The notes: generated from the letters alone by a model not told the origin. DNA of 64,000 nt from Akkermansia sp. (GCA_017398765.1 JAFQEY010000093.1:1-64000); one strand, 5' to 3'; positions 44,942 to 54,984 are shown, counted from the stretch's first letter. Numbers and translations: made by a program.

Positions 44942-47200
44942 TTATCTGCGAGAACGCCCGTCATCCCACCCGCTGCGGGAGCGGCGTTTTTCCTGCTCGC
45001 GTTGGCGAACTTCCTGTGCAGCGGCTTCAGCAGCTTCGGCAGCTTCTTCCTGTTCTTTCATCAGGCGTTCCTCTTCCGTCAGTTCATCTGTCGGCACTTC
45101 TGCAGCCCCTGCCTGCGGCACAGTCAAGGCTGCCTGCATGCTGGTTTTGATGCTTTCAAAAAACTCTCTTACCACGGTGGCAGCCATGTGACCGCCGGAA
45201 ATGCGCTGGTGAGGCTTGCCTTCGTAAAGAGCCGCATAGGCATAGCGCGGTTCTTCCGCCGGCATGAATCCGGCAAACCAGGCCAGGCGGCAGTCGTCGG
45301 AAGGGCGCCCCCACTGAGCCGTACCGGTCTTGCCGGCATTGGAAACGTAGCTCAGCTTGGCGCGGCGGCCGGTGCCGCCGTTTACCACAGCTTTCATGCC
45401 TTTGCGCACGATGGCAAGAGCATTTTCCATGTCGCTGAGATTAGTCTGTACGGCCGGAGTGAACTGGTAAACCACGTTGCCCTCCGCATCCAACACCTGG
45501 CGTACCAACTGGAGTTTGGGCAGGTATTTACCGTTGGCAATACCGGAAATGGCATGTGCCACCTGAAGCGGTGTTGCCAGCAAAGCCCCCTGACCGATGG
45601 AGAGGTTAGCGGCATCACCCGCCATGAATCCGCGACCGTAGCTACGGTGCATCCAGTTTTCATCCGGCACATTGCCGGCTTTGTCCGGCAGGGGTATATC
45701 AGCGGTGGAACCATAGCCGAAGCGACGGGCAATATCACAGAGTCTCTGAGCACCCAGATGGGGGGTTCGCGTGGCAGCCACCTGGTACATGAAAGGGTTA
45801 TTGGAAAGCACCAATGCTGTCACGCAATTGATAGAACCGGTGAATTTGCTGTGATTCTTGAAATCATGATTTCCGATACGCACACTGAACGGACAGTTCA
45901 CATAGGTATTTTCTGAGATGATGCCGTAACGCAATGCCGCTGCTACCGTGATTGTCTTGAATGTGGAGGCCGGGGGATACACACCGGCAAAGGCGCGGGA
46001 TACCAGCGGGGTGTTCGGGTCATTACGCAAATCATCATAATCCTTTTGCGAGATAGCCGGGATAAACTTGTTGGGGTCAAAGTTCGGTGCAGAAGCCAGC
46101 ACTACTATTTCGCCGGTACGCACGTCTACCATGACAAAAGCACCGCGCCCCAGAGTATTTTTCTTGAGTGACTGCTCAGCAGCTTTCTGCCACTCTAAAT
46201 TAAGAGTGGTGACAATAGTGCCGCCGGGTTTGGGCTTGGTTTGCAGTTCATCCAGAATTTTGTTGCCGCTTTCATCGAACATGAGTCGCCATATACCCGG
46301 TTTGCCGGTGAGCTGTTTGTTAAACTTCAGCTCCAGCCCGGCGCGGCCCTCCTGCCGCTCAAAGATGGGGTCATTGTGGTTGATGGGACCGGTGGGCAGC
46401 TTTGCCTTGGCACCGGTGTAACCCAGAATATGGCAGGCTGTCATGCCGGATGTGTAGTTGCGGATATAAAGCGGAATGAGGTGGGAATACTCAATTTGTT
46501 TTACTTTTTCGCGCAGGGGTTTCAACTCTCTTTCCCGCACAGTCGGCCCTATAGCCAGGGGCAACCAACGCCTGTTGCGGTAGTGGTCCAGCAGCTGAGA
46601 ATCCGTCTTTTCCAATACCTTGAACCCTGCCGCCTCAAATGCTCCGATTGTCTTGCGGGCTATGCTCAGGATATTTGCCTCACTCTCATCTTTCAGTTGT
46701 CCGAAATTGATGGCGGGCTGCCAGGCTACCTCTGAGCATGCCATCACATGCCCATCGCGGTCCGTTATCAGCCCGCGGGGTCCGGGAACTGTGAGTGACA
46801 TGGTACGGGCATTCGGGCGGGTTGAAGCATACGCCACGCGGGAGGGGTCATGCACGGTGGGATCCATGACCTCTTCATCTGTCTTAAGCGGTGGGGTAGT
46901 CACCTCTTCTCCACCACCACCACCTATCTCTACATTGGTGGGTGAATCCGGGGCTACGGTATCCTCATAAGACTCTGCCTGCTGCACACCTTCCTGCACG
47001 GTGGTTTTGTCCTCACCGCCTAATTTAACGGTTTCCACGGTCTCTTCCACCTCATCCGCCGGCACGGCTTCCGCATCATCCGGCATGGCAGCCGCGGCCT
47101 GTTCCGGCGTGAGCGGCTGCTGAGACTGCGCCCCGACCGGTGCCGCCACCCACGGCATCAGCAAACTGATTATAGAAAATATAAGCTTTCCTCGCACCAT
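44942..47200 (-). CDS. Penicillin-binding protein 2-like transpeptidase
   Basis: A 752-residue class B PBP that cross-links peptidoglycan, probably during elongation. The transpeptidase motifs are all present: STFK near residue 410, SNN near 466 and KTG near 623. The pedestal region with GRAGLELKFNKQL and the N-terminal PBP dimer domain (about 130-330) also fit. Unusual features are an apparently cleavable signal (ending VGA) instead of a retained anchor, a 95-residue acidic Glu/Pro/Val-rich linker before the dimer domain, and a 50-residue Glu/Arg-rich coiled-coil tail. MrdA is likelier than FtsI, but the assignment is by motif only. No rodA or mreB is adjacent. Confidence 0.82.
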   Translation of the reverse strand: MVRGKLIFSIISLLMPWVAAPVGAQSQQPLTPEQAAAAMPDDAEAVPADEVEETVETVKLGGEDKTTVQEGVQQAESYEDTVAPDSPTNVEIGGGGGEEVTTPPLKTDEEVMDPTVHDPSRVAYASTRPNARTMSLTVPGPRGLITDRDGHVMACSEVAWQPAINFGQLKDESEANILSIARKTIGAFEAAGFKVLEKTDSQLLDHYRNRRWLPLAIGPTVRERELKPLREKVKQIEYSHLIPLYIRNYTSGMTACHILGYTGAKAKLPTGPINHNDPIFERQEGRAGLELKFNKQLTGKPGIWRLMFDESGNKILDELQTKPKPGGTIVTTLNLEWQKAAEQSLKKNTLGRGAFVMVDVRTGEIVVLASAPNFDPNKFIPAISQKDYDDLRNDPNTPLVSRAFAGVYPPASTFKTITVAAALRYGIISENTYVNCPFSVRIGNHDFKNHSKFTGSINCVTALVLSNNPFMYQVAATRTPHLGAQRLCDIARRFGYGSTADIPLPDKAGNVPDENWMHRSYGRGFMAGDAANLSIGQGALLATPLQVAHAISGIANGKYLPKLQLVRQVLDAEGNVVYQFTPAVQTNLSDMENALAIVRKGMKAVVNGGTGRRAKLSYVSNAGKTGTAQWGRPSDDCRLAWFAGFMPAEEPRYAYAALYEGKPHQRISGGHMAATVVREFFESIKTSMQAALTVPQAGAAEVPTDELTEEERLMKEQEEAAEAAEAAAQEVRQREQEKRRSRSGWDDGRSRR

Positions 47201-47209
47201 GACACCGGC

Positions 47210-47238
47210 ATTCTACCCCATTTTGAACTGCTCTGCAA
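47210..47238 (-). promoter_or_regulatory. Promoter of the PBP2-like gene
   Basis: On the minus strand, TTGCAG (47233-47238), 17-bp spacer, TAGAAT (47210-47215), ending 9 nt before ATG 47200. Confidence 0.5.
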
Positions 47239-47341
47239 TCTTTCATTTCTTCATCTTTTCATCTTTCCCGGTTTATTTTTATCTTAGCAAAGCACTCTGT
47301 CTCTCAACAGTTCAATGACACGCTTGAGCAGGCAGAAAGAT

Positions 47342-47372
47342 GCCGCACCCTGACAATGTATCAGAGTGCGGC
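47342..47372 (-). terminator. Terminator after carB
   Basis: GCCGCAC and GTGCGGC arms with a secondary CTGA/TCAG pairing inside, between carB and the PBP2-like gene. Confidence 0.55.
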
Positions 47373-47398
47373 AAAATGATTTTGCAGGAGTTTTCTTA

Positions 47399-50300
47399 TC
47401 AGGCCTGATTGGAGGCGTGAAGCTCCTGAAGGGTGCGTACTTCTGACTGCTTATTCTTGCTGTGCAGAATAGCAGCGGCAGAGGCGCGGGCACTGGAAAG
47501 ATCCGTGGTATAGGAAATACCGGTGGAAACGGCCGCGGCGCGGATGGCAACCTCATCTGCACGGGCATCATGGGAACCCGGGGTGTTGATAACGTAGCAG
47601 ATTTCGTTGTTCTTGATGCGGTCCACGATGTTGGGACGGCGACCTTCCAGCACCTTGTAGGCGCGGTCGCACTCTATACCATTCTGCAGCAGGTGAATCA
47701 TGGTGCCCTTGGTACCGCAGATGGTGAAGCCGGCATCGGCTATGTTCTTTGCCACCTCCAGCACACCGGCTTTGTCGCGGTCGTTCACGGAGATAAATAC
47801 CGTTCCTTCCTTTGGCAGCGGGTTGAATGCGGATATCTGGCTCTTCATGTAGGCCACTTCAGGGTCAAGATCCACACCCATCACCTCACCGGTGGAGTGC
47901 ATTTCCGGCCCCAGCACCACGTCAATTCCCGGGAAGCGGTTCCAGGGGAACACGGCTTCTTTCACGGTATAGTACGGCGGCACCACTTCCTTGGTGAAGC
48001 CAAGCTCGCGGAGCTTCATACCGCTCATGACCTTGGCAGCCAGCTTGGCCAGCGGCACGCCGATGGACTTGGAGACGAAAGGCACGGTACGGGAGGCGCG
48101 GGGGTTCACCTCGATGACGTAGAGCTGCTCGTCCTTGATGGCGAACTGGCAGTTCATGAGCCCCTTTACATTGAGCTTGGAGGCCAATTCCTTGGCAGCA
48201 CGCATCATCTCTGCATGCATGGCGGGGGACACACGGTTGGGCGGAATCATGCAGGCAGAGTCACCGGAGTGAATACCGGCGGGCTCCACGTGCTGCATAA
48301 TGGCTCCTACCACGCTCATTTCACCGTCAGCAATGACATCCACGTCTATCTCCATGGCGTTCTCCAGGAAACGGTCTACCAGCACGGGACGCTCAGGAGA
48401 GGCATCAACCGCTTCACGCATGTAGGTTCGCAGTTCCTTCTCATCGTACACAATCATCATGGCGCGGCCACCCAGCACAAAGGAGGGACGAACCAGCACC
48501 GGGAAACCGATGCGCTGTGCCACTGCCACGGCTTCTTCCTCATTGGTGGCGGTACCGGCTTCTGCCTGCTTGAGGCCGATTTCATCCAACAGGGCGGAGA
48601 AGTACTTGCGGTCTTCTGCCAGCTCGATGCTGCGGGGACTGGTGCCGATGATGGGTACGCCGCGTTCCTCCAATGCTGCGGCCAGATTCAGCGGGGTCTG
48701 ACCACCGAACTGAACGATGACACCCTCCGGCTTTTCTTCATCCACAATGTTAAGCACATCTTCCAGCGTGAGCGGCTCAAAGTACAGCTTGTCTGAGGTG
48801 TCAAAGTCTGTGGAAACAGTTTCCGGGTTGGAGTTGACCATGATGGTCTCATACCCCAGCTCCTTGAGGGCAAAGGAGGCATGCACGCAGCAGTAGTCAA
48901 ACTCAATACCCTGCCCGATTCGGTTCGGACCACCGCCCAGAATCATAATCTTGCGGCGGTCGCTCGGGCGGGCTTCGTTCTGCTCCCCGTATGTGGAGTA
49001 GTAATAGGGGGTAATGGCCTGATACTCACCGGCGCAGGTATCCACCAGACCGTAGATGGCGGTGATTCCCTTAGCCTTGCGCTCTGCGCGTATATCGTCC
49101 TCACTGCAACCGCGTGCCAATGCAATCTGGCGGTCGGAGAAACCAAGTTTCTTAGCCTCTGCCAAATCCAGCGTTGCCAGCTGCATGCCGGCTTCTGCCA
49201 GCTGCTTGAGCTGATCCAGGAACCAGGGGTCGATGGCGGTGAGCTCTTCCACTTCCTCAATGCTGAAGCCGTTTACAAAGGCAGTCTGCAACCAGAAGAT
49301 GCGGTCAGCATTCGGGGTGGCAAGCTTGTTGACAATTTCATCTCGCGTGGGATTCACCGGATCCTTGGCATCAAAGCCAAAGCCCCAGCGCCCGGTTTCC
49401 AGTGAGCGGAGAGCTTTCTGCAGGGATTCCTTGAAGGTGCGACCAATGCTCATGACCTCACCCACGCTCTTCATGGAGGTGGTCAAGCGCTCATCTGCCT
49501 TCTTGAACTTCTCAAAGGTGAAGCGCGGCACCTTGCAAACCACGTAATCCACGGTGGGCTCAAAAGCAGCCGGTGTGGTCTTGGTGATGTCGTTGCGCAG
49601 CTCATCCAGCGTGTAACCCACGGCAAGTTTGGCGGCAAACTTGGCAATGGGGAAACCGGTAGCCTTGGAAGCCAGGGCGGAAGAGCGGCTCACGCGTGGG
49701 TTCATCTCGATGATGACCTGACGGCCGGTCTTGGGATCTACGGCGAACTGGATGTTACTGCCGCCGGATTCCACACCGATTTCGCGGATGATATCAAAAG
49801 ATGCCTGACGGAGGATGGCATACTCACGGGCTGTGAGGGTCTGGGCGGGAGCCACGGTGATGGAGTCACCGGTGTGGATACCCATGGGATCCAGGTTTTC
49901 AATGGAGCAGATGATGATGCAGTTGTCGTTGCGGTCACGCATCACCTCTATCTCAATCTCCTTCCAACCCAGCAGCGATTCCTCAATCAACACCTCACTT
50001 ACGGGGGATAAATCCAGCCCGCGCAGGCAGATTTCCTCAAACTCTGCCTTGTTATAGGCAATACCACCGCCGCTGCCGCCCAGTGTGAAAGCCGGACGAA
50101 TAATCATGGGGTAACTGCCAATGACATTCTTGGCGATATCCCATGCCTCGGTCATGTTGTGGGCAACGCCGCTGGCAGGAACGTCCAGTCCGATTTTGAC
50201 CATGGCATCCTTAAAGCGTTGGCGGTCCTCACCTTTGTCGATAGCTTCGGCATTGGCACCTATCATGCGCACACCGTACTTCTCCAACACGCCGCGCCGG

Positions 50301-50608
50301 TGCAGTTCCATGGCGCAGTTGAGGGCCGTCTGACCACCGAGCGTTGGAAGCATGGCATCCGGCCGCTCGCGGGCGATGATTTTCTCCACGTATTCGGGAG
50401 TGATGGGCTCAATGTAGGTGCGCGGTGCCGTCTCCGGGTCCGTCATGATGGTGGCGGGATTGGAGTTGACAAGTACAACCTCATATCCTTCCTCGCGAAG
50501 GGCCTTGCAGGCCTGGGTGCCGGAGTAGTCAAATTCGCAACCCTGTCCGATCACGATGGGACCGGAGCCAACGACGAGAATCTTCTTGATAGACGTGTCT
50601 TTAGGCAT
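47399..50608 (-). CDS. carB: Carbamoyl-phosphate synthase large subunit
   Basis: A 1069-residue enzyme that makes carbamoyl phosphate from bicarbonate, ATP and ammonia for arginine and pyrimidine synthesis. Two homologous ATP-grasp halves are visible (each with [11 protein letters not shown]- or [11 protein letters not shown]-type starts and an EVNPRASR- or EMNPRVSR-type segment), separated by an oligomerisation domain, and a C-terminal MGS-like allosteric domain begins near residue 940 ([12 protein letters not shown]). Length is normal. The start at 50608 (MPKDTS) is typical; an upstream in-frame GTG overlaps the promoter. The small subunit carA is not adjacent. Confidence 0.96.
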   Translation of the reverse strand: MPKDTSIKKILVVGSGPIVIGQGCEFDYSGTQACKALREEGYEVVLVNSNPATIMTDPETAPRTYIEPITPEYVEKIIARERPDAMLPTLGGQTALNCAMELHRRGVLEKYGVRMIGANAEAIDKGEDRQRFKDAMVKIGLDVPASGVAHNMTEAWDIAKNVIGSYPMIIRPAFTLGGSGGGIAYNKAEFEEICLRGLDLSPVSEVLIEESLLGWKEIEIEVMRDRNDNCIIICSIENLDPMGIHTGDSITVAPAQTLTAREYAILRQASFDIIREIGVESGGSNIQFAVDPKTGRQVIIEMNPRVSRSSALASKATGFPIAKFAAKLAVGYTLDELRNDITKTTPAAFEPTVDYVVCKVPRFTFEKFKKADERLTTSMKSVGEVMSIGRTFKESLQKALRSLETGRWGFGFDAKDPVNPTRDEIVNKLATPNADRIFWLQTAFVNGFSIEEVEELTAIDPWFLDQLKQLAEAGMQLATLDLAEAKKLGFSDRQIALARGCSEDDIRAERKAKGITAIYGLVDTCAGEYQAITPYYYSTYGEQNEARPSDRRKIMILGGGPNRIGQGIEFDYCCVHASFALKELGYETIMVNSNPETVSTDFDTSDKLYFEPLTLEDVLNIVDEEKPEGVIVQFGGQTPLNLAAALEERGVPIIGTSPRSIELAEDRKYFSALLDEIGLKQAEAGTATNEEEAVAVAQRIGFPVLVRPSFVLGGRAMMIVYDEKELRTYMREAVDASPERPVLVDRFLENAMEIDVDVIADGEMSVVGAIMQHVEPAGIHSGDSACMIPPNRVSPAMHAEMMRAAKELASKLNVKGLMNCQFAIKDEQLYVIEVNPRASRTVPFVSKSIGVPLAKLAAKVMSGMKLRELGFTKEVVPPYYTVKEAVFPWNRFPGIDVVLGPEMHSTGEVMGVDLDPEVAYMKSQISAFNPLPKEGTVFISVNDRDKAGVLEVAKNIADAGFTICGTKGTMIHLLQNGIECDRAYKVLEGRRPNIVDRIKNNEICYVINTPGSHDARADEVAIRAAAVSTGISYTTDLSSARASAAAILHSKNKQSEVRTLQELHASNQA

Positions 50609-50628
50609 GATTGGTGTAAACTTGCAGA

Positions 50629-50657
50629 TATATGCCACAAATGAGGCTAAATTGCAA
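50629..50657 (-). promoter_or_regulatory. Promoter of carB
   Basis: On the minus strand, TTGCAA (50652-50657), 17-bp spacer, CATATA (50629-50634). No PyrR- or ArgR-like operator was recognised. Confidence 0.5.
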
Positions 50658-50839
50658 GACTAATATGCAATTAAATGCGTTTTTTCCACTCAATTTTCTC
50701 TCCACCCTCTCCTCAGAAGCGCAGCAAATCCCCCTCTACCCACCACAACTGTGGCAAATTTCGCTTCTTTATTGCATCCGAAACTCCCCCCACTGCGCTC
50801 GGACAAAATCGGCAGTACTCCATTCCACTAAAATTAGGC

Positions 50840-50868
50840 TTGTATTCTTAACAATAATACGTTATAGT
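50840..50868 (+). promoter_or_regulatory. Promoter of the AlbA_2-domain gene
   Basis: TTGTAT (50840-50845), 17-bp spacer, TATAGT (50863-50868). ATG 50882 lies 13 nt downstream. Confidence 0.6.
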
Positions 50869-50881
50869 GCAACAAACAAAC

Positions 50882-52357
50882 ATGCGTAAAGAACCTTCAT
50901 TCGCCCCTTTTCTAACCATTGATTATCTGAAAACAGCCAATGAAAACAAGCTATTCGACAGAAAAAGTCGCAATGTAAAACCATCCTCTCTTGCTGAGCT
51001 CATTTCTGCTTTTGCAAACGCGGATGGAGGAACAATTGTCGTGGGTGCTTCTGATGACAAAAGTTTCGAAGGAATCAAGGGCATTAGTAACGAGCGACTT
51101 AATCAGCTCATTAATGCTCCCAAGGATTATTGCAAACCCTCCCCCAAGTTCAGCTATGAACTTTTGCCCATCATCAACAAAAAGGGGGATGTTGATAATC
51201 TGCTTTTACTCCATATTGAAGCTGAAACAGATCGTATCATCCAAACTCAAAATGAATCAGTCTTTCTTCGCATAGGAGACCGAACCAAGGAACTGAAAGG
51301 GGAAGATCTTCGTATGCTCGAGTATGGCAAGAACCAAAGGCGTTACGAAGATGAATGTGATGAAGAGGCCATCATTGAAGATTTAGACCAAGAACTCATT
51401 CAGGAATATAAAGCACACATCAATGCAGAGGGATTACCGAATGAACAGGTTCTGAGAGCGCGTGGACTAATGAAACGCAAAAAGGGAAATTGGTATCTGA
51501 CTCGCGGAGCTCTTTTGTTATTTTCCCGAGAAGTGGTGCAGGCTCATCCCAATTGTCGAGTAAGATTCACGCGCTATAGCGGAACAACTGCCGGAGTAGG
51601 AAGTAATCTCAATATCATCAAAGATGTCAATATGGATTTACCCATATTAAAGCTCATTCCTCAGGCAAAACAACTTCTGGCAGCCCAACTAAAGGATATT
51701 ACAAAATTAAATCCGAGAACCGGAAGATTTGAGACGATGCCCGAATACCCTGAATTTGCGTGGTCAGAAGCACTTATCAATGCTATTGCTCACCGCGAAT
51801 ACGCATTGGAGGGTGCTTTTATTCAAATTAATATGTTCGATGATCGTCTGGAAATCATCAGCCCCGGTAAATTACCTAACATCGTTACAGTTGATAACAT
51901 TCAGCACACGCGTTACTCTCGCAATCCTCACATAGCAAGAGTATTAGTGGATTTCGGATGGGTTAGGGAACTTAATGAAGGGGTCAGACGCATTTTTGCA
52001 GATATGAAAGCATCAGCTCTGTCTGAACCAACCTATTCAGAACCGGATCAGCGCTATGTGCAAATCATACTGCGAAACGGATACGAAAGCCGGGAGATGG
52101 TTGAAAAACAAATCAACGATATTGTAATCTCCCTGTACCAACGTGAAGATTTAGATGTACTCGAAAAGGAAATCATGCTGCATTTAACCAAGGTTTCCCG
52201 ATTGAAACTACAGGAGCTGATGAAGTTGACCGGAAAAGCGCGCAACACGGTATCCAAAAGGATTAAGAATCTCATGAACAAGGGACTCGTTGATACTGTC
52301 GGAGATATCAATTCACCCTCGAGATATTACTGTTCCAAATCAAATTTGAGCAAGTAA
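50882..52357 (+). CDS. AlbA_2/Schlafen-type putative DNA-binding protein
   Basis: A 491-residue protein. The N-terminal AlbA_2 (Schlafen AAA_4) domain spans about residues 15-140, with ISAFANADGGTIVVGASDD and the LRIGDRTKEL segment. A HATPase_c_4-like region follows (EALINAIAHREYALEGAFIQINMFDDRLEIISPGKLP), as in proteins often misnamed RecG-like. A C-terminal winged helix (LMKLTGKARNTVSKRIKNLMNKGLV) ends it. Such proteins act as transcription regulators or in mobile-element and defence settings; the role here is not known. The gene is visibly richer in A/T than both neighbours, and the flanking gaps are AT-rich too, suggesting acquisition. No toxin or restriction partner is next to it. Confidence 0.82.
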   Translation: MRKEPSFAPFLTIDYLKTANENKLFDRKSRNVKPSSLAELISAFANADGGTIVVGASDDKSFEGIKGISNERLNQLINAPKDYCKPSPKFSYELLPIINKKGDVDNLLLLHIEAETDRIIQTQNESVFLRIGDRTKELKGEDLRMLEYGKNQRRYEDECDEEAIIEDLDQELIQEYKAHINAEGLPNEQVLRARGLMKRKKGNWYLTRGALLLFSREVVQAHPNCRVRFTRYSGTTAGVGSNLNIIKDVNMDLPILKLIPQAKQLLAAQLKDITKLNPRTGRFETMPEYPEFAWSEALINAIAHREYALEGAFIQINMFDDRLEIISPGKLPNIVTVDNIQHTRYSRNPHIARVLVDFGWVRELNEGVRRIFADMKASALSEPTYSEPDQRYVQIILRNGYESREMVEKQINDIVISLYQREDLDVLEKEIMLHLTKVSRLKLQELMKLTGKARNTVSKRIKNLMNKGLVDTVGDINSPSRYYCSKSNLSK

Positions 52358-52379
52358 CTCGTCAATTTTGAGCAAGTAA
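52345..52379. repeat. 13-bp direct repeat across the end of the AlbA_2 gene
   Basis: TTTGAGCAAGTAA occurs at 52345-52357 (including the stop codon) and again at 52367-52379. It may mark an imprecise insertion or duplication at the edge of the AT-rich segment. Confidence 0.8.
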
Positions 52380-52538
52380 ACTCTGCAACCTATGAATCCG
52401 GCAGCTCAAAATTAAACATAAAAGCTTTAATATTAGTATTTTACATACATTTTATCACTTTATCTGATTTGAGTGACGACAAGTCTGACTAACTTGTTTG
52501 AAAAAAGCCTCCGCTTCCGGACTGAATTCAGCCCCACA

Positions 52539-52572
52539 CGGAGCAGGGTGAATTGTTCCTCTGCCTGCTCCG
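52539..52572 (-). terminator. Hairpin downstream of the 52.6-kb lipoprotein gene
   Basis: CGGAGCAGG and CCTGCTCCG arms just past the minus-strand stop at 52584. No clear T-run follows. Confidence 0.5.
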
Positions 52573-52583
52573 CAGGAGAAAAA

Positions 52584-53345
52584 TCAATAAGAATAGAGTT
52601 TGCCGCTGCGCTGAAGTAATCCGCGGCGGCAGCGTTCCTGCATGAGTCTGCCCTGGCGCGTAGCTTGCCCCTCCGGGGTGAAGCTGTTGACATAGCTGCG
52701 AAAACCTTTACCGTCTTTCACACGTGCCCAATGCTCAAAGGGCCACCTGTGGCACTCCGGATAAACGCTCTGCAAAAAGGGCAGGACATCCGGCTCATCT
52801 TCCCAGCGCTTCAGCGGGAAATGTCCGTTTACCAGTACCTCCAGACGACCGTTCCACAGCCATGGATCCAGAATGATGGCCTGCGGCCAGGCTCCGGCAG
52901 CAGCGGCTACATAAACGCAGTGGTGCTCGGAGCCATCACCTTTATCCCGCACGCAGCAGCCTATGCGGAAATAGCTCAATGCCCGGCGACGCAGCTCACG
53001 GTACATGTCATGCTGGTAGTGCCAGCAGAGCCCGCGCTCGCTGAAATTCCACATGGAGTTGACCATGCGGTTATTCATCCATGCCATGAATACAGGGTCA
53101 TTGTATCGGGCGATGGCGGCTCCCGCTTTATATGCTGTATCAGCCAGCCAGCGGGCTTCTTCCTGCGCAGTGGGGTCAGGCTGCTGCTCAGCAGGCAGGA
53201 GACGCAGCATCTGTTCTTTTAGTTCCGCGCGTTTTTCAATGATGGGGGCGGTGTAGGCATACTCCGGAGGCGGTGCGGACTGGCACGCCGTCAATACCGA
53301 TATGATGACCGACAGCAACAGTAAAGCTGTAACGCGGGAGTGCAT
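52584..53345 (-). CDS. Lipoprotein with possible Cys-His-Asp triad, copy 1
   Basis: A 253-residue lipoprotein (lipobox LTAC, Cys21). No named family is recognised. Residues shared with its neighbour include EEARWLADTAYKA, RGLCWHYQHDMYRELRRR (Cys107), YFRIGCCVRD, SEH-C-YVAA (His141) and LD-W-WNGRL (Asp160). The order Cys at a helix start, His, then Asp on a strand resembles transglutaminase-like or papain-like folds; this is inference from pattern. It lies 3 bp after the paralogous gene, probably in one operon. Confidence 0.72.
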   Translation of the reverse strand: MHSRVTALLLLSVIISVLTACQSAPPPEYAYTAPIIEKRAELKEQMLRLLPAEQQPDPTAQEEARWLADTAYKAGAAIARYNDPVFMAWMNNRMVNSMWNFSERGLCWHYQHDMYRELRRRALSYFRIGCCVRDKGDGSEHHCVYVAAAAGAWPQAIILDPWLWNGRLEVLVNGHFPLKRWEDEPDVLPFLQSVYPECHRWPFEHWARVKDGKGFRSYVNSFTPEGQATRQGRLMQERCRRGLLQRSGKLYSY

Positions 53346-53348
53346 GTA

Positions 53349-54092
53349 TCAGTAATTGGTCAGTGAGCCGGGGTGTTCTTCCCTGCCCTTCAGGATATTC
53401 TGATACATGCGGCGATATTGGTCAGAACGCTGCGTTTCCTCCATCCAATACCCCTGGTAATCCCCGTCTGCGGAGCGCAGCACGCTCCAGTGCTCCATGG
53501 GCCAGGTGTGTCCCTCCGGGTAACAGGCAGCCTGCGTGCGGCATACCCCGGGGGAATCTTTCCAGCGGCGCGGATTCAGCTTGCGCGCATCATCCACTTT
53601 CAGACGCCCGTTCCACATCCAGGCATCCAGAACCCAGGCATTCGGCCAGGCTGAATTTTTGGCAGCCACATACAGACAATTGTGCTCAGAGGCTCGTGTG
53701 GCATCTCTCACGCAACAGCCGATACGAAAATATTTCAACGGGCGGCGGCGCAGCTCACGGTACATATCATGCTGGTAGTGCCAGCAAAGCCCTCTGTCTT
53801 GCAGGCGGGCGTTAATAAGTGCATTCCCTGCCCAACCGGGAAACCAGGAACCATTGATTCGGGAAATTCCGGCAGCGGCCTTGTAAGCCGTGTCAGCCAG
53901 CCAGCGGGCTTCCTCCTGCGCAGCATTTTCTTGCTGCTGAACTGCCGGCAGCAGTGCCACCAGATTATCTTTCAGCGTTATGCGTTTTTTGGTTACAGCC
54001 ACGGTATAGGGATACTGCACCTGCGCAGGATAACACCCTGCCAGCAGCAGCACAAACACCATCACTACCAACTGTTGTAGAGAAAATTTCAC
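53349..54092 (-). CDS. Lipoprotein with possible Cys-His-Asp triad, copy 2
   Basis: A 247-residue paralogue of the next gene: lipobox LLAGC (Cys20), candidate triad Cys103 (GLCWHYQHDMY), His137 (SEHNC) and Asp156 (VLDAWMWNG). The start is taken as GTG 54092, 8 nt after the -10; an in-frame ATG at 54110 overlaps the promoter and would put extra charged residues before the signal. The C-terminal 80 residues diverge from the sister protein. Function unknown. Confidence 0.72.
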   Translation of the reverse strand: MKFSLQQLVVMVFVLLLAGCYPAQVQYPYTVAVTKKRITLKDNLVALLPAVQQQENAAQEEARWLADTAYKAAAGISRINGSWFPGWAGNALINARLQDRGLCWHYQHDMYRELRRRPLKYFRIGCCVRDATRASEHNCLYVAAKNSAWPNAWVLDAWMWNGRLKVDDARKLNPRRWKDSPGVCRTQAACYPEGHTWPMEHWSVLRSADGDYQGYWMEETQRSDQYRRMYQNILKGREEHPGSLTNY

Positions 54093-54100
54093 GGTCGCGC

Positions 54101-54129
54101 ATTCTACCACAAGCCTTTATCCCTGACAA
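54101..54129 (-). promoter_or_regulatory. Promoter of the lipoprotein pair
   Basis: On the minus strand, TTGTCA (54124-54129), 17-bp spacer, TAGAAT (54101-54106). Confidence 0.55.
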
Positions 54130-54144
54130 GTATCATGACAGGAC

Positions 54145-54984
54145 TTATGAGCCCTGCTCCGCCAATGCGGGGTATCCTGCCAGCTCCAATATCAATATCT
54201 CCGGGCGGCAGTTGAAGCGCAACGGCAGCTGACTGGTGCCCAATCCCCGGCTGACATAGAATGGTTTCCCCTGCTCTTCATGATAACCGGCGGATTTTTT
54301 ACGGTTCACCTCCCTGTCCGGCATGACGATAGCACCGTAGAACGGCAAGCGTATTTGTCCGCCGTGAGAGTGCCCTGCCAGTGTAATGCTGGTGCCGCGC
54401 GGGGCATACTTCACCCCGGCAGGAGAATGGGTCAGCAAGATAAACGGCTTCCCCGTGTCCGGTTGTGAAACGGAACCGGGATAACGGTACGTGTAGGCAC
54501 AACGCATGCCGGCTATGGTGATGGGGGCACCCCCAACTGTAATTTCCTGTTTCTTGCCCTCCATGAGCGGTATCTTCAAACGCCGGAACATGGCCCGCAA
54601 ATCACGAATACCATAACAATAATCATGATTCCCCAGTACCGCAAAACAGGGTACCGCCGTGAGCGGGCGCAGTTGCTCCTCCATTTTTTCTAAAGACAAG
54701 GTATCTGACTGATCCCAATTCACATAATCCCCCAGCAACAACACGGCATCCGGCTTCTGCTGCATTGTCCGCTCCACGATGCGGCGCAGGTAATCCTCAT
54801 CATCCGGGTGCACGTGCAAATCACTCAACACTGCCAGGCGGGCTCCCCTGCCCTGCCACTTCGGCAGATTCAACCGGTGGTGTGTGACCTCTATCCATTC
54901 CCTTTCCACGAAAACCGCATATAACAACGCCGCTACCGCACTCAGCAGAATAAATATAATCACATACCATCTCCGGTATCTCAT
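54145..54984 (-). CDS. Membrane-anchored metallophosphoesterase (YaeI/YkuE-like)
   Basis: A 279-residue calcineurin-like phosphoesterase with one N-terminal transmembrane helix (about residues 7-25). Metal-ligand motifs are in order: SDLHVHPDD, GDYVNWD, GNHDYCYG, LLTHSP and GHSHGGQ. Related enzymes cleave phosphodiesters including UDP-diacylglucosamine in lipid A synthesis (LpxG/YaeI types); the substrate here is not established. It overlaps ribD by 4 nt. Confidence 0.88.
   Translation of the reverse strand: MRYRRWYVIIFILLSAVAALLYAVFVEREWIEVTHHRLNLPKWQGRGARLAVLSDLHVHPDDEDYLRRIVERTMQQKPDAVLLLGDYVNWDQSDTLSLEKMEEQLRPLTAVPCFAVLGNHDYCYGIRDLRAMFRRLKIPLMEGKKQEITVGGAPITIAGMRCAYTYRYPGSVSQPDTGKPFILLTHSPAGVKYAPRGTSITLAGHSHGGQIRLPFYGAIVMPDREVNRKKSAGYHEEQGKPFYVSRGLGTSQLPLRFNCRPEILILELAGYPALAEQGS

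Noticed and set aside
47462-48796. 444-codon plus-strand frame opposite carB
   Set aside because: Antisense shadow of a clear carB gene; no recognisable motifs.
53047-53057. TTCCACATGGA, a partial parS-like core
   Set aside because: Only the inner 11 bp match; the outer arm bases are wrong on both sides, and it lies in a conserved coding sequence.
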